A stretch of 64,000 nt of DNA from JACDAN01 sp963827705 (GTDB taxonomy: Bacteria; Actinomycetota; Thermoleophilia; Gaiellales; Gaiellaceae), in contig CAWHBN010000002.1 of the NCBI GenBank assembly GCA_963827705.1, forward strand, positions 34,510 to 98,509. Direction: 5' to 3'. The notes under the pieces were generated by a model, which made no database searches, was not told the origin of the DNA, and worked only from the letters and a program-made list of their open reading frames with translations. Shown here in pieces: positions 30,767 through 42,673 of this stretch (its first letter is position 1; every line of letters starts with the position of its first letter). Made by a program: the position numbers and the translations under genes.

Positions 30767-30772
30767 TACCCT
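30767..30772 (+). promoter_or_regulatory. Candidate -10 box before secA
   Basis: TACCCT fits the TANNNT -10 pattern of actinobacterial housekeeping promoters and ends six bases before GTG 30779. Transcription would begin at or beside the start codon, which has no Shine-Dalgarno, so a leaderless secA mRNA is possible. No good -35 box. Confidence 0.3.
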
Positions 30773-30778
30773 AGGTCT

Positions 30779-33463
<2,685 letters not shown>

Positions 33464-33466
33464 GAC

Positions 33467-34571
33467 GTGGCCGAGACGATTCACACCGTCGAGGAGCGCC
33501 TCCAGGGGATCGGGACCCAGCTCGACTGGGTCCGTGAGTACCTTTGACCCCGCTTCACTTCAGACCCGCGCGGCCGAGCTCGAGCAGACGATGGGCGAGC
33601 CCGGCTTCTGGGACGACCAGCGGCACGCGGCGGACGTCTCCGCCGAGCACGCGCGACTGACGAAGCGACTCGACCGCTACGAGCGGCTCGTCCGCGACTA
33701 CGAGGACGCCCAGGAGCTGCTCGAGCTCGACGGCGACCTCGCGAGCGAGCTGGACCAGCACCTACGGCCGATCGAGCAGGATCTCGACCGCCTCCGCGAG
33801 GACGCGCTCTTCTCCGGCGAGTACGACGCCGGCGACGCGCTTGTCACGATCCACGCCGGCGAGGGCGGAACCGACGCCCAGGACTGGGCCGAGATGCTCG
33901 TCCGGATGTACCTGCGCTGGGCCGAGCGCCGCGGTTTCAAGGCCGAGACGATCGAGGCGAGCCCGGGCGAGGAGGCAGGGCTCAAGTCCGCCGCGATCAC
34001 GGTCTCGGGCGAGAACGCCTACGGCACGCTGAAGGCGGAGCGCGGCGTGCACCGGCTCGTCCGCCTGTCGCCGTTCGACTCCGCACACCGGCGCCAGACC
34101 TCGTTCGCCCAGGTGATCGTGGCGCCTCTCGTCACCGACGACGCCGAGGTCGAGATCTCCGACGAGGACCTCCGCATCGACACCTACCGGGCCAGCGGCG
34201 CCGGTGGCCAGCACGTGAACAAGACCGATTCAGCGGTCCGGATCACGCACCTCCCTTCCGGGATCGTCGTCCAGTGCCAGAACGAGCGCTCGCAGTCCTC
34301 CAACAAGCAGACCGCGATGCGGCTGCTCCGCTCACGCCTTGCCGAGGTCGCCGAGGAGGAGCGGGAAGCCGAGCTCGCCCGCGAGCGCGGGGAGGCCCAG
34401 AACACCGGCTTCGGCAGCCAGATCCGCAGCTACGTCCTCCACCCGTACCAGATGGTCAAGGATCACCGAACCGAGCACGAGACGGGAAACACCGATGCCG
34501 TGCTGGACGGAGACCTCGACGCGTTCATCCAGGCATACCTGCTCGAAAAGGCGGCCGGAAAGGTGGTCTAG
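33467..34571 (+). CDS. prfB: Peptide chain release factor 2, with programmed +1 frameshift
   Basis: Recognises UGA and UAA and triggers release of the finished peptide. Translation from GTG 33467 gives 26 codons ending ...DWVREYL at CTT 33542-33544, followed by in-frame TGA (33545-33547) and C. Shifting +1 at CTT-TGA-C reads GAC 33546-33548 and the main frame to 34571 (367 residues in all). CTTTGAC is the classic autoregulatory site of prfB: low RF2 slows termination at UGA and favours the shift. The upstream ribosome-like element is GTGAG three bases before CTT, weaker than the usual AGGGGG. RF2 marks: GAGGQHVNKTDSAVRI with the catalytic GGQ, and the SPF specificity tripeptide in RLSPFDSAHRRQTSF. 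Confidence 0.96.
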
Positions 34572-34639
34572 CAGGGGCTTTCGCTAAACTCGGCCGTCGA
34601 TCCAGGCCCAGCGACGGCGCCGTGAGCGCGCGCACTGCG

Positions 34640-35425
34640 ATGACAGCTGTAGAGGAAGAAACCTTCGTGACAGACACGCCAACTGCCCTGGCAGAGCCGG
34701 GCGAGCAAGACCCAACGGCAGCCGCACCCGGCGCGGGGGCGATGATCGTCTTCGAGAGCGTCTCGAAGACGTACGACCCGCATGTCGTGGCTCTCGAGGC
34801 GGCGTCGTTCGTGATCGAGAAGGGCGAATTCGTCTTCCTGGTCGGCCCATCCGGCTCCGGCAAGTCGACGATGATCCGCCTCCTGCTGAAGGAGCTCGAG
34901 CCGACGACGGGGCGCATCATCATCGGCGGCCGCGACCTGGGACGGCTCCCGCACCGGAAGGTGCCTCAGCTCCGCCGCAACATCGGCTGCGTCTTCCAGG
35001 ACTTCAAGCTCCTCTCCGACCGGACCACGTCGGAGAACGTCGCCTACGCGCTCAAGGTGCAGGGGGAGAGCCGCAACGCGATCCGGCGGAAGGTGCCGGA
35101 GGTGCTCGGCCTCGTCGGCCTGACGCACAAGGGCAACTCCTATCCGGACGAGCTCTCGGGCGGAGAGCAGCAGCGTGTCTCGATCGCGCGCGCGTTCGTC
35201 AACCACCCGCCGCTCCTCGTCTGCGACGAGCCCACCGGGAACCTGGACCCCGACACCTCCGTCGGGATCATGCAGCTGCTCTACCGGATCAACCGCTCGG
35301 GCACGACGATCCTGATGGCGACGCACGACCGCGAGATGGTCGACAAGATGCGCCGTCGCGTGATCGCGCTCGAGGACGGCCGCATCGCACGCGACGAGCG
35401 CCGCGGGGGCTACGCGTCCGAATGA
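34640..35425 (+). CDS. ftsE: Cell division ABC-type ATPase FtsE
   Basis: ATPase that, with FtsX, controls peptidoglycan hydrolases at the septum. Walker A GPSGSGKST, Q-loop CVFQDFKLL, signature LSGGEQQR, Walker B LLVCDEPTGNLD and the switch His in MATHDREM are present. Family similarity starts at ATG 34742 (MIVFESVSKTYDPHV). Several in-frame starts lie upstream: GTG 34622, ATG 34640 and GTG 34667; the extra 25-34 residues are Ala/Pro/Glu-rich and low in complexity. ATG 34640 is listed, but 34667 or 34742 may be used. The stop overlaps ftsX (ATGA). Confidence 0.92.
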   Translation: MTAVEEETFVTDTPTALAEPGEQDPTAAAPGAGAMIVFESVSKTYDPHVVALEAASFVIEKGEFVFLVGPSGSGKSTMIRLLLKELEPTTGRIIIGGRDLGRLPHRKVPQLRRNIGCVFQDFKLLSDRTTSENVAYALKVQGESRNAIRRKVPEVLGLVGLTHKGNSYPDELSGGEQQRVSIARAFVNHPPLLVCDEPTGNLDPDTSVGIMQLLYRINRSGTTILMATHDREMVDKMRRRVIALEDGRIARDERRGGYASE

Positions 35426-36315
35426 GGCTCAAGATGATGCTGAGCGAGGCGGTGCGCTCGATCGGGGCGAACCTCTCGACGACGGTGGCGGCGACGATGA
35501 CCGTGCTGATCGGGATGTTCCTGCTGGGGCTCGTGATCGCCTTCGCGACGTACGCGCGCTCGTGGAGCGACGACGTCAAGGCGGGCCTCGTCGTCAAGGT
35601 CTTCCACGACCGGGACGCCACGCCGCAGCAGGTGAACGCGGTGCGGGTGCTGCTCGAGCAGAATCCCCGCGTCGACAAGGAGCGCATCGAGTTCATCTCG
35701 GCCGAGGAAGGCCTCCGCCAGATGCGCCGCCAGCGCCCCGACATCTTCAGCAACGATCTCCCGTACAACCCGCTCGGCCCGGCCTGGACGGTGTATCCCA
35801 CCCAGGCAGAGGACGTCGAGGAGATCGCGGCCTCCGTCGGCACCGGCACGAAGGCGAGCCCCTACCCGGACGGCGTCCACAACGTGACGTACGGCAAGGA
35901 GAAGGCGAAGCGGATCCTGCGGGTGGCGAACATCATCAACGCGATCTTCGGCATCGCCGTGCTCGTGCTGCTGTCCGCCGCCGCGATCCTGATCGCGAAC
36001 ACGATCCGCCTCTCGATCTTCGCGCGGCGCCGCGAGATCGAGGTGATGAAGCTCGTCGGGGCGACGAACTGGTTCGTCCGCGGCCCGTTCATGCTCGAAG
36101 GCTTGATCTGCGGCCTCGTCGGGTCGCTGCTCGCCGTGATCCTGCTCTTCGTGAGCAAGGAGGCGGCGCTGCCCTCGCTGCTGCCCCGCCTGACGAGCGA
36201 CCCGGACGTGCAGGCGCTCGGCTTCTGGCTGATCTCCTTGATCCTCCTCGGCCTCGGACTGCTGCTCGGTGCGGCAGGTTCCGGCCTCACACTGCGCCGT
36301 TTCCTGAGGGTCTGA
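35422..36315 (+). CDS. ftsX: Cell division membrane protein FtsX
   Basis: 297 residues with the four-helix FtsX/MacB-like topology: helix 1 at about 22-45, a roughly 120-residue outer domain, then three helices (about 170-190, 218-242, 265-288). Conserved features include SIGANLSTTVAATMTVLIGM near the N terminus and AAAILIANTIRLSIFARRRE before helix 3, with EVMKLVGATNWFVRGPFMLEG after it. ATGA overlap with ftsE ensures coupling. Its TGA overlaps a possible CTG start of the following nuclease gene (CTGA). Confidence 0.93.
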   Translation: MRLKMMLSEAVRSIGANLSTTVAATMTVLIGMFLLGLVIAFATYARSWSDDVKAGLVVKVFHDRDATPQQVNAVRVLLEQNPRVDKERIEFISAEEGLRQMRRQRPDIFSNDLPYNPLGPAWTVYPTQAEDVEEIAASVGTGTKASPYPDGVHNVTYGKEKAKRILRVANIINAIFGIAVLVLLSAAAILIANTIRLSIFARRREIEVMKLVGATNWFVRGPFMLEGLICGLVGSLLAVILLFVSKEAALPSLLPRLTSDPDVQALGFWLISLILLGLGLLLGAAGSGLTLRRFLRV

Positions 36316-38006
36316 CCGACCGCCTCGTCGTCGAGATCGCTCGGCGCGGTCGCTTCCTCGTCGGCGAGCCGTACTTCACGCCCGGCGTGCCGCTCACGCT
36401 GGACAAGCGTGGGCTGGGCGACGTCGGCCCCGGGGAGCTCGCCGTCGTCAGGACCGGGCGAGGGCGGGCCAGGGTCGAGAAGGCTCTCGGGCCGGCCGAC
36501 CGGCTGCCGAACGTCCTCGAGGCGCTGCTCGAGCAGGAGGGGGCGAGGACGGACTTCGAGCCGCACGACCCGCCTCCCGCGAGCCTCGACGGCCGGGTCG
36601 ACCTTCGTGAGCAGGTCTCGTTCACGATCGATCCCGACACGGCGCAGGACTTCGACGACGCGATCGCGGTCCGCCGGGAGGGAGACGGCTATCGCGCCTG
36701 GGTGCACATCGCCGACGTCTCGCACTTCGTCCCCGCCGGCTCCCCGCTCGACCGCGGCGCAGCGGAGCGCGCCTTCTCCCTGTACGTGCCCGGCCGCGTG
36801 GCGCCGATGCTGCCGCCCGAGCTCTCGAACGATCTGTGCAGCCTGCGCCCGCGCGAAGATCGCCTTTGCGTCACCGTCGAGGTGCCCTTCGACGCGAACC
36901 TCGAGCTCGGCGAGCCCGCGTTCTACCGGTCGGTGATCCGCAGCCGAGCGCGGCTGACGTACGGGCAAGCAGAGCGGATCCTGCGCGGGGAAGAGGGCGC
37001 CGAGCCGGAGATCGCCGAGGGGCTCCGGCTGGCTGAAACCGTTGCGCTCGACCTGCGCCGCCGCCGCTTCGCCCGCGGCGCGCTCCGCGTGACGACTCGG
37101 GAGGTCGCGTTCGCCTTCGGCGAGGAAGGCGGCGTCGACCGCGCCTGGCTCGAGTCCGAGCCGCACGCGCACATGCTCGTCGAGGAGCTCATGATCCTCG
37201 CCAACGAGGCAGTCGGTGGGCTGCTGGCGGGTCGGCGGCGCGAAGCGCTCTACCGCGTCCACGAGCGGCCCGACCCGCAGGCCGTCCTTCACCTGCTCGC
37301 AAAGCTCGCCGCACTCGAGGTGCCGACCCCGCCGGTACCCGACCGGAAGCGCCTGACGCCGGGGCTCGCTGCGAAGCTCGCCGCGGAGACGAGCGAGCGT
37401 GTCTCGGCCTACGTCGAGCGATCGGCTCGCGGCAGCGAGGCCTTCCCCGCGCTCGTCCTCCGGGCGCTGAAGCAGGCGCGATACGACGCGCGCAACCTCG
37501 GCCACTCGGGCCTCGCCAGTCCGGCATATGCGCACTTCACGTCGCCGATCCGGCGCTATCCCGACCTCGTCGTCCACCGGGCGCTCCTGCGGGAGCTCGG
37601 CGCTGGAGACGAGCTCCTTCCCGAGGATCTCGGGGAGGCGGCCGACCATGCGTCCGCCCAGGAGCGCCGGTTCGCGGACATCGAGTACCGCGCCGACGAC
37701 ATCTGCCTTGCCTGGCTGCTCGAGTCCGTGCTCTTCGAGCGCGGCTGGGACGCGACGTTCGAAGGCGAGATCAACGGCGTCATCGGCTCCGGCCTCTTCG
37801 TCCGCTTCGGAGAGGTCTTCGAGGGCTACGTCCCGGTCCGCCGCCTGGTCGGGGACTACTACGAGGTGAACGAGCTCGCCACCGCTCTCGTCGGGCGGCG
37901 CACGAAACGCACCTTCAGGCTCGGCGACCCGATCGAGGTCGCCGTCTCCGACATCAACCGGCCGGAAGGGAAGATCGAGCTCCGCGTCGGTAGCAGCCAC
38001 AATTGA
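36312..38006 (+). CDS. RNase R/RNase II-family 3'-5' exoribonuclease, start uncertain
   Basis: About 564 residues: an N-terminal OB-like region, the RNB catalytic domain with the metal-binding DPDTAQDFDDAI motif (four Asp), HIADVSHFVPAGSPLDRGA, YVPGRVAPMLPPELSNDLCSL and the later AHFTSPIRRYPDLVVHR, then a C-terminal S1 domain (GSGLFVRFGEVFEGYVPVRRL). It is shorter than E. coli RNase R and lacks the extra N-terminal helix-turn-helix. Similarity begins at LTDRLVVEIA, where the only candidate start is CTG 36312 overlapping the ftsX stop; the next GTG (36387) would remove part of the OB fold. RNase R works with SmpB-tmRNA to degrade stalled messages, and smpB follows directly. Confidence 0.87.
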   Translation: MTDRLVVEIARRGRFLVGEPYFTPGVPLTLDKRGLGDVGPGELAVVRTGRGRARVEKALGPADRLPNVLEALLEQEGARTDFEPHDPPPASLDGRVDLREQVSFTIDPDTAQDFDDAIAVRREGDGYRAWVHIADVSHFVPAGSPLDRGAAERAFSLYVPGRVAPMLPPELSNDLCSLRPREDRLCVTVEVPFDANLELGEPAFYRSVIRSRARLTYGQAERILRGEEGAEPEIAEGLRLAETVALDLRRRRFARGALRVTTREVAFAFGEEGGVDRAWLESEPHAHMLVEELMILANEAVGGLLAGRRREALYRVHERPDPQAVLHLLAKLAALEVPTPPVPDRKRLTPGLAAKLAAETSERVSAYVERSARGSEAFPALVLRALKQARYDARNLGHSGLASPAYAHFTSPIRRYPDLVVHRALLRELGAGDELLPEDLGEAADHASAQERRFADIEYRADDICLAWLLESVLFERGWDATFEGEINGVIGSGLFVRFGEVFEGYVPVRRLVGDYYEVNELATALVGRRTKRTFRLGDPIEVAVSDINRPEGKIELRVGSSHN

Positions 38007-38009
38007 CCG

Positions 38010-38471
38010 ATGGCCGCCGGTGAGAAGCTGATCGCAGAGAACCGCAAGGCGCGACACGAGTACCACCTGCTCGAGCGCTACGAGGCGGGGTTGGTGCTGA
38101 CCGGATCGGAGGTGAAGTCGCTCCGTCAAGGCCAGGCCCAGCTTCAGCGTGCGTACGCGGACATCCGCGACGGCGAGCTCTGGCTCGTCGGCTCGCACAT
38201 CGCTCCGTACGACCAGGCGGGCGATCGGAATCACGAGCCCGACCGCGACCGCAAGCTGCTCCTCCACGGGCGGGAGATCTCGTCGCTGATCGGCAAGATC
38301 CAGGAGCGCGGCTTCACGCTCGTCCCGACCCGCCTCTACTTCAAGAACGGGCGTGCAAAGGTCGAGATCGCCCTCGCCAAGGGCAAGGACGTCCGTGACA
38401 AGCGCCGAGACATCTCGCGCCGAGACGCGGATCGCCAGATGGAGCGGGCGCTGAAGGAGCGGTCCCGCTAG
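38010..38471 (+). CDS. smpB: SsrA-binding protein SmpB
   Basis: Partner of tmRNA in rescue of stalled ribosomes. 153 residues with the family start LIAENRKARHEYHLLERYEA, GLVLTGSEVKSLRQGQAQL, the HIAPYDQAG..NHEPDRDRKLLLH segment, and a basic C-terminal tail (KDVRDKRRDISRRDADRQME) that enters the mRNA channel. It starts three bases after the nuclease gene. The tmRNA gene is about 2.1 kb downstream on the same strand, separated by two minus-strand genes. Confidence 0.96.
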   Translation: MAAGEKLIAENRKARHEYHLLERYEAGLVLTGSEVKSLRQGQAQLQRAYADIRDGELWLVGSHIAPYDQAGDRNHEPDRDRKLLLHGREISSLIGKIQERGFTLVPTRLYFKNGRAKVEIALAKGKDVRDKRRDISRRDADRQMERALKERSR

Positions 38472-38483
38472 CTCATTCCGTCC

Positions 38484-39393
38484 TCATGTGACGATTGCGC
38501 AGATCGCGAAGGCGGTCACCGAGGCCGTCGTGCTCCCTGTGAAGTTTGCGGTGATGACCGCGGAGGCCGACCATCCGGTCGCGGTGGGTTGAGATGTGCG
38601 AAGGGTGATCCTTGTCGCGTTCGCGCCGGAGGTCGGCGCAATCGAGACCCCGCCGGCGAGCGGCACCTTGCCCGCCGGGCAGTCCACCGAGATTGGAACA
38701 TTCGTTCCGTTGTTGGGATTGTTTCCGGTTGTGAAGGTGGCCTGAACCAGCTCGCGGCCGGAGACGCCCGCGGAGCCGGCAGGGCCGGTCGGTCCGGTTG
38801 CGCCTGGTGGGCCTTGAGGTCCTTGCGGGCCCGTCGCTCCTTGCGGGCCTGTTGCACCTTGCGGACCGGCCGGCCCCGGCGGGCCGGTTGCTCCCGACGG
38901 GCCGGGCGACCCTGGCGGTCCGGGAGGGCCTTGTAGGCCAGCGGGCCCGGCAGGGCCCTTCGGGTCCGTCAGGCCCATCGGGTCCCTCTGGCCCCTCGGG
39001 TCCGTCAGGCCCCTGCGGGCCCTCAGGTCCTTGCTGCCCTTCTGGTCCTTCTGGCCCCCCTGGCCCTTCCGGCCCTTCTGCCCCGGCGGCGCCCTTGAGC
39101 CCCTGCTCGCCCTTCGGCCCTGTTTCGCCCACTGGTCCCTGCGGACCGGGCGGGCCGGGAGCGCCCTGCGCTCCCCGCTGGCCATTCGAGTTGTTCCACG
39201 AAATCGGTCGATCGCCGTGCGCGCAGCGAGCGCCGCGGCGGATCTTGATGTCCCAGCGCGTCAGTGCCGGGCCGCCCGTTTCGATGCATGCGTGGATCAC
39301 GGTCGTGGACTGGTCTGGCGCGGCCACGCTCGCGCTGGTCGCGGTCAAGAGGAAGACCGCCGTTCCTGCCGCAGCGAGCAAGCGGAACGTCAT
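38484..39393 (-). CDS. Secreted collagen-like (Gly-X-Y) repeat protein, one-base frameshift
   Basis: Starts at ATG 39393 behind AAAGGGGGAAACG. A signal peptide (MTFRLLAAAGTAVFLLTAT, cut near SVAA) is followed by a Cys-containing stretch (ACIETGGPALTRWDIKIRRG), a long Gly-X-Y tract of about 130 residues with many GPEGPEGP and GPTGPAG-type triplets, and a C-terminal globular domain (LVQATFTTGNNPNNGTNVPI, ending AICAIVT). At about 38953-38957 the frame changes inside a CCC run; one base fewer keeps the collagen-like pattern unbroken. Likely an extracellular trimer-forming stalk protein. The frameshift may be an assembly error or strand slippage in the repeat. Confidence 0.78.
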
Positions 39394-39504
39394 CGTTTCC
39401 CCCTTTCAAGCGCTCGCTTCCCGACTTGCGTCGGCTGATCCACCCGACGCTATCTCGGAGGCGGCGCAAATCTCAAATGGCAACGCGATCGGGCCGAGCC
39501 CGCC

Positions 39505-40545
39505 CTACTGCGTGTCCTGCCCGCTGACTCCCCACGTGTCCGACAGCAGGTAGCCCTCCGGAAACGGATCCGTCGGGTCGACCATCAGCTGTGAGATGCC
39601 GGTGATCCACGCGCTGCCGCGGATCGCAGGGATGATGGCCGGGCGGTCGCCGACCGACGTCTCGGAGACGATCCGGCCCACGAACTCCGAGCCGATCGCA
39701 GAGGCATGCGTCATCGAGTCTCCGGCCTTCATGCTCCCACGCGCGTGGAGTGCAGCCATGCGCGCGGAGAGCCCGGTTCCGGTCGCCGAGCGGTCGAGCC
39801 GGCCGGGAGCGACCACGACCGCGTTTCGGCTGACCGCGCCGACTCCCTGCCACGGCTCCGCGATCTGGACGATGCTGACCCCGGCGATCGACGGGTTCTC
39901 GGGGTGCTCGCAGGGGAGCTGCTCCCGGGCTGCCGCGCGGATCCGCTCGCCGGCCAGCGAGAGGTCACGCGCCTCGTGCGGTTCGATCGCGAAGCCGAGC
40001 GCGGCCGCGTCGGCGATCGCATACCACATGCCCCCGTAGGCCACGTCGACGGTGATCGTGCCCACGCCGTCGATCTCGAGGGGGGCATCGAGGCGGTCGG
40101 CAAAGCACGGAACATTCGTGAACTCGACGCTTTCGCAGCGACCGTCCCGGCACGCAGCTCGCACCTCGACGACGCCGCCCGGCGCCTCGAGGCGGAGGAC
40201 TGTCTCCGGTTCGGACATGGCCAGGATGCCCGTCTCGAGGAGCACCGTCGCCGTACAGATCGTGTTCGAGCCGGACATCGGCGGGTACTCGGTCGGCTCC
40301 ATGATGATGAACCCCGCATCGCAGTCCGTCCGCGTCGCCGGAACCACCAGGTTCGCGTGACAGGCGACGCTGCCGCGCGGCTCGCGCAAGAGAAGGCGCC
40401 GAAGCGCGTCACCGTGCTTTCGCAAGTGCTGCATCTGCTCGAAGACGGAATCGCCGGGCGGGGGGAGCACTCCGCCGACGACGACGTTGCCGACCTCACC
40501 ACCGGCGTGACAGCCGACGACGGTGATCGTGCGAAGGGCGCGCAT
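39505..40545 (-). CDS. Proline racemase superfamily protein lacking both catalytic cysteines
   Basis: 346 residues of the proline racemase / hydroxyproline epimerase / trans-3-hydroxyproline dehydratase fold. The first catalytic position, Cys in the MCGH motif, is Ser91 in PPMSGSNTICTATVL; the second, Cys in DRSPCGTG, is Thr255 in LDRSATGTGLSARMA. Racemases and epimerases use Cys/Cys or Ser/Cys, dehydratases Cys/Thr; a Ser/Thr pair would be neither. The overall fold markers (GCHAGGEVGNVVVGG, PSIAGVSIVQI) are intact. The start ATG 40545 lies opposite the tmRNA promoter region. Substrate is unknown; a racemase name would be unsafe. Confidence 0.85.
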   Translation of the reverse strand: MRALRTITVVGCHAGGEVGNVVVGGVLPPPGDSVFEQMQHLRKHGDALRRLLLREPRGSVACHANLVVPATRTDCDAGFIIMEPTEYPPMSGSNTICTATVLLETGILAMSEPETVLRLEAPGGVVEVRAACRDGRCESVEFTNVPCFADRLDAPLEIDGVGTITVDVAYGGMWYAIADAAALGFAIEPHEARDLSLAGERIRAAAREQLPCEHPENPSIAGVSIVQIAEPWQGVGAVSRNAVVVAPGRLDRSATGTGLSARMAALHARGSMKAGDSMTHASAIGSEFVGRIVSETSVGDRPAIIPAIRGSAWITGISQLMVDPTDPFPEGYLLSDTWGVSGQDTQ

Positions 40546-40579
40546 CGTGCACGAGATTCTTGCCGCACAGAGCCGCGGC

Positions 40580-40585
40580 TACAAT
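40580..40585 (+). promoter_or_regulatory. Candidate -10 box of the tmRNA gene
   Basis: TACAAT sits 15 bases before the mature tmRNA 5' end. Transcription would start about seven bases downstream of the box, giving a short 5' leader removed by RNase P, as is normal for tmRNA. The -35 region is poor (TTCTTG, 17 bases upstream). Confidence 0.5.
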
Positions 40586-40599
40586 GCGGCTTGACATAC

Positions 40600-40966
<367 letters not shown>

Positions 40967-41055
40967 TCGATCGAAGTCCGGCCCGCTGCGCGGGCCATGA
41001 CGACTTCGCTCGGTTCGTTCGCGAGGTCGGTGGGCACGAATGCCCCTTGTCATAA

Positions 41056-41074
41056 ATCGGTGTCTGACACCGAT
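41056..41074. repeat. Perfect palindrome ATCGGTGTC-T-GACACCGAT
   Basis: 9+1+9 perfect inverted repeat in the 251-base gap (40964-41214) between tmRNA and the FAD oxidoreductase. It is not followed by a T tract. Its core GTC-T-GAC is like the palindrome at 2022-2034. It may be a REP-like element left by a transposase or an operator for the downstream gene. The rest of the gap shows no gene; an open frame exists but lacks a credible start before 41215. Confidence 0.5.
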
Positions 41075-41214
41075 GCCACGGAACTGATGCCCGATGTAAT
41101 TTGCGCCATGAGCCGAGCGCGATCTCCCCGTGGCTTTGTCCTACGGCGGCGGCCACCCAATGGCTATGGCAGCTGCGGGTCTCAGCGCCTTCCTCGTCGA
41201 GCGCAACTTCCCCC

Positions 41215-42333
41215 ATGGACCGCGTCGACACAGTCGTAATCGGCGCCGGCGTGGTGGGCCTCGCAGTGGCGCGCGCCTTGGCGACGGCCGGACGCGAGGT
41301 CGTGATCCTCGAGGCCGAGGACGCGATCGGCAAGCATACGAGTTCGCGCAATTCGGAGGTCATCCACGCCGGGATCTACTACCCGCGGGATTCGCTCAAG
41401 GCGCGCACCTGCGTGGAGGGTCGGCAGCGCCTCTACGTCTACTGCGAAGAGCGCGGGGTGCCGCACCGACGCTGCGGCAAGCTGATCGTCGCCGCAGACG
41501 CCGGGCAATTGGAGGAGCTGGAGGGCATCCGACGGAACGCGCACGCCAACGGCGTCACCGATGTCGTGCCCGTGAGCCCAGCGGAAGCTCTGGCGATGGA
41601 ACCGGAGTTGCATTGCGTGGCGGCACTGCACTCGCCCTCAACGGGGATCATCGACAGCCACGCGCTGATGCTCGCCTACCTAGGCGATGCGAAACGCGCC
41701 GGTGCAATGCTCGCGTTGAAGAGTCCGCTCACGAAGGGGGTGGTGCGCGCCGACGGCATCGAGCTGCACGTCGCGGGCGCCGAGCCGATCCTTGCCACGC
41801 AGGTGGTGAACAGCGCAGGTCTGCGGGCGCCGAGCCTCGCGCGCCGCATCAAGGGCTACCCTGCCGAGCTCGCGCCGCCCGAGCTCTACGCAAAAGGCAA
41901 CTACTACACGCTCGCGGGGGGCTCGCCGTTCTCGCGCCTCGTCTACCCGGTGCCCGAGCCCGGAGGCCTCGGCGTGCACATGACGCTCGACCTCGGCGGG
42001 CGGGCGCGCTTCGGCCCGGACGTGGAATGGATAGACAGGATCGAGTACACGGTGGATCCCCTGCGCGCCGACCGCTTCTACACGGCGATCCGGCGCTACT
42101 GGCCCGGACTCCCGGATGGGGCGCTGGGGCCGGACTACGCGGGCATCCGCCCCAAGATCTCGGGGAGAGGTGCACCCGCGGCGGACTTTCTCGTGCAAGG
42201 CTCGCGGGAGCACGGTGTACCGGGCTTGGTGCACCTCTTCGGCATCGAATCGCCCGGGCTCACCGCCTCGCTGCCGCTCGGGGACGCGGTGATCGGGCAA
42301 CTACTCAACGATGAGGGACCCGCGTTCTCGTGA
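41215..42333 (+). CDS. FAD-dependent oxidoreductase, L-2-hydroxyglutarate oxidase-like
   Basis: 372 residues of the DAO/GlpO fold. The N-terminal dinucleotide motif is VVIGAGVVGLAVARALATAG with the following EAEDAIGKHTSSRNSEVIHAGIYYP, a segment characteristic of LhgO/YgaF-type enzymes that oxidise L-2-hydroxyglutarate to 2-oxoglutarate. C-terminal FAD contact LFGIESPGLTASLPLGD is intact. ATG 41215 is chosen because the FAD motif starts eight residues later. It is bounded by the tmRNA 3' end and its imperfect copy, so it may have arrived as cargo. A hairpin GCGGGG-TGCGG-CCCCGC (42341-42357) follows but has no T tract. Confidence 0.85.
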   Translation: MDRVDTVVIGAGVVGLAVARALATAGREVVILEAEDAIGKHTSSRNSEVIHAGIYYPRDSLKARTCVEGRQRLYVYCEERGVPHRRCGKLIVAADAGQLEELEGIRRNAHANGVTDVVPVSPAEALAMEPELHCVAALHSPSTGIIDSHALMLAYLGDAKRAGAMLALKSPLTKGVVRADGIELHVAGAEPILATQVVNSAGLRAPSLARRIKGYPAELAPPELYAKGNYYTLAGGSPFSRLVYPVPEPGGLGVHMTLDLGGRARFGPDVEWIDRIEYTVDPLRADRFYTAIRRYWPGLPDGALGPDYAGIRPKISGRGAPAADFLVQGSREHGVPGLVHLFGIESPGLTASLPLGDAVIGQLLNDEGPAFS

Positions 42334-42389
42334 AGGATCAGCGGGGTGCGGCCCCGCCATAGGCGGGGGGAATAGCAAGCGCGGCGGCG

Positions 42390-42409
42390 GATACCCGCCG
42401 CCTCCATAG
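42390..42409 (+). repeat. Imperfect copy of the tmRNA 3' end, candidate attachment site (right)
   Basis: GATACCCGCCGCCTCCATAG, 17 of 20 identical to the tmRNA 3' end at 40947-40966 and in the same orientation. It lies 57 bases beyond the FAD oxidoreductase. Another partial match, CGCCTCCAT, occurs at 42797-42805. Between 42410 and about 42670 I see no gene; the sequence there is less GC-rich in places and has no coding pattern. Confidence 0.5.
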
Positions 42410-42673
42410 CTGGCCGCTACCGACGGCGGAGACTCCGAGCGGGCGTCAGGTTCGATGCGGGCCGGCAACGATCGGGGTTCCTAGTCGCACTCGTTCTCGT
42501 GGCGGTGCCTATGACCGTCGTGATTCCAAAGGGTCTGTGGCGACGCCGGTGACGCTCGATGCCAACAGCGGACGTCCGCCGGAAGCATCGGGGGTACAGC
42601 ATCGAGTGGGACTGGAGCGAGTTCGGATTCGATCTGTTCGCTCACGGACGGGACTACCGAACCCACCGGCGAG

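Noticed and set aside
40591..40596. TTGACA just before tmRNA as a -35 box
   Set aside because: It lies four bases before the mature 5' end, so it cannot be the -35 element of tmRNA; no -10 box follows it at the right spacing for another gene.
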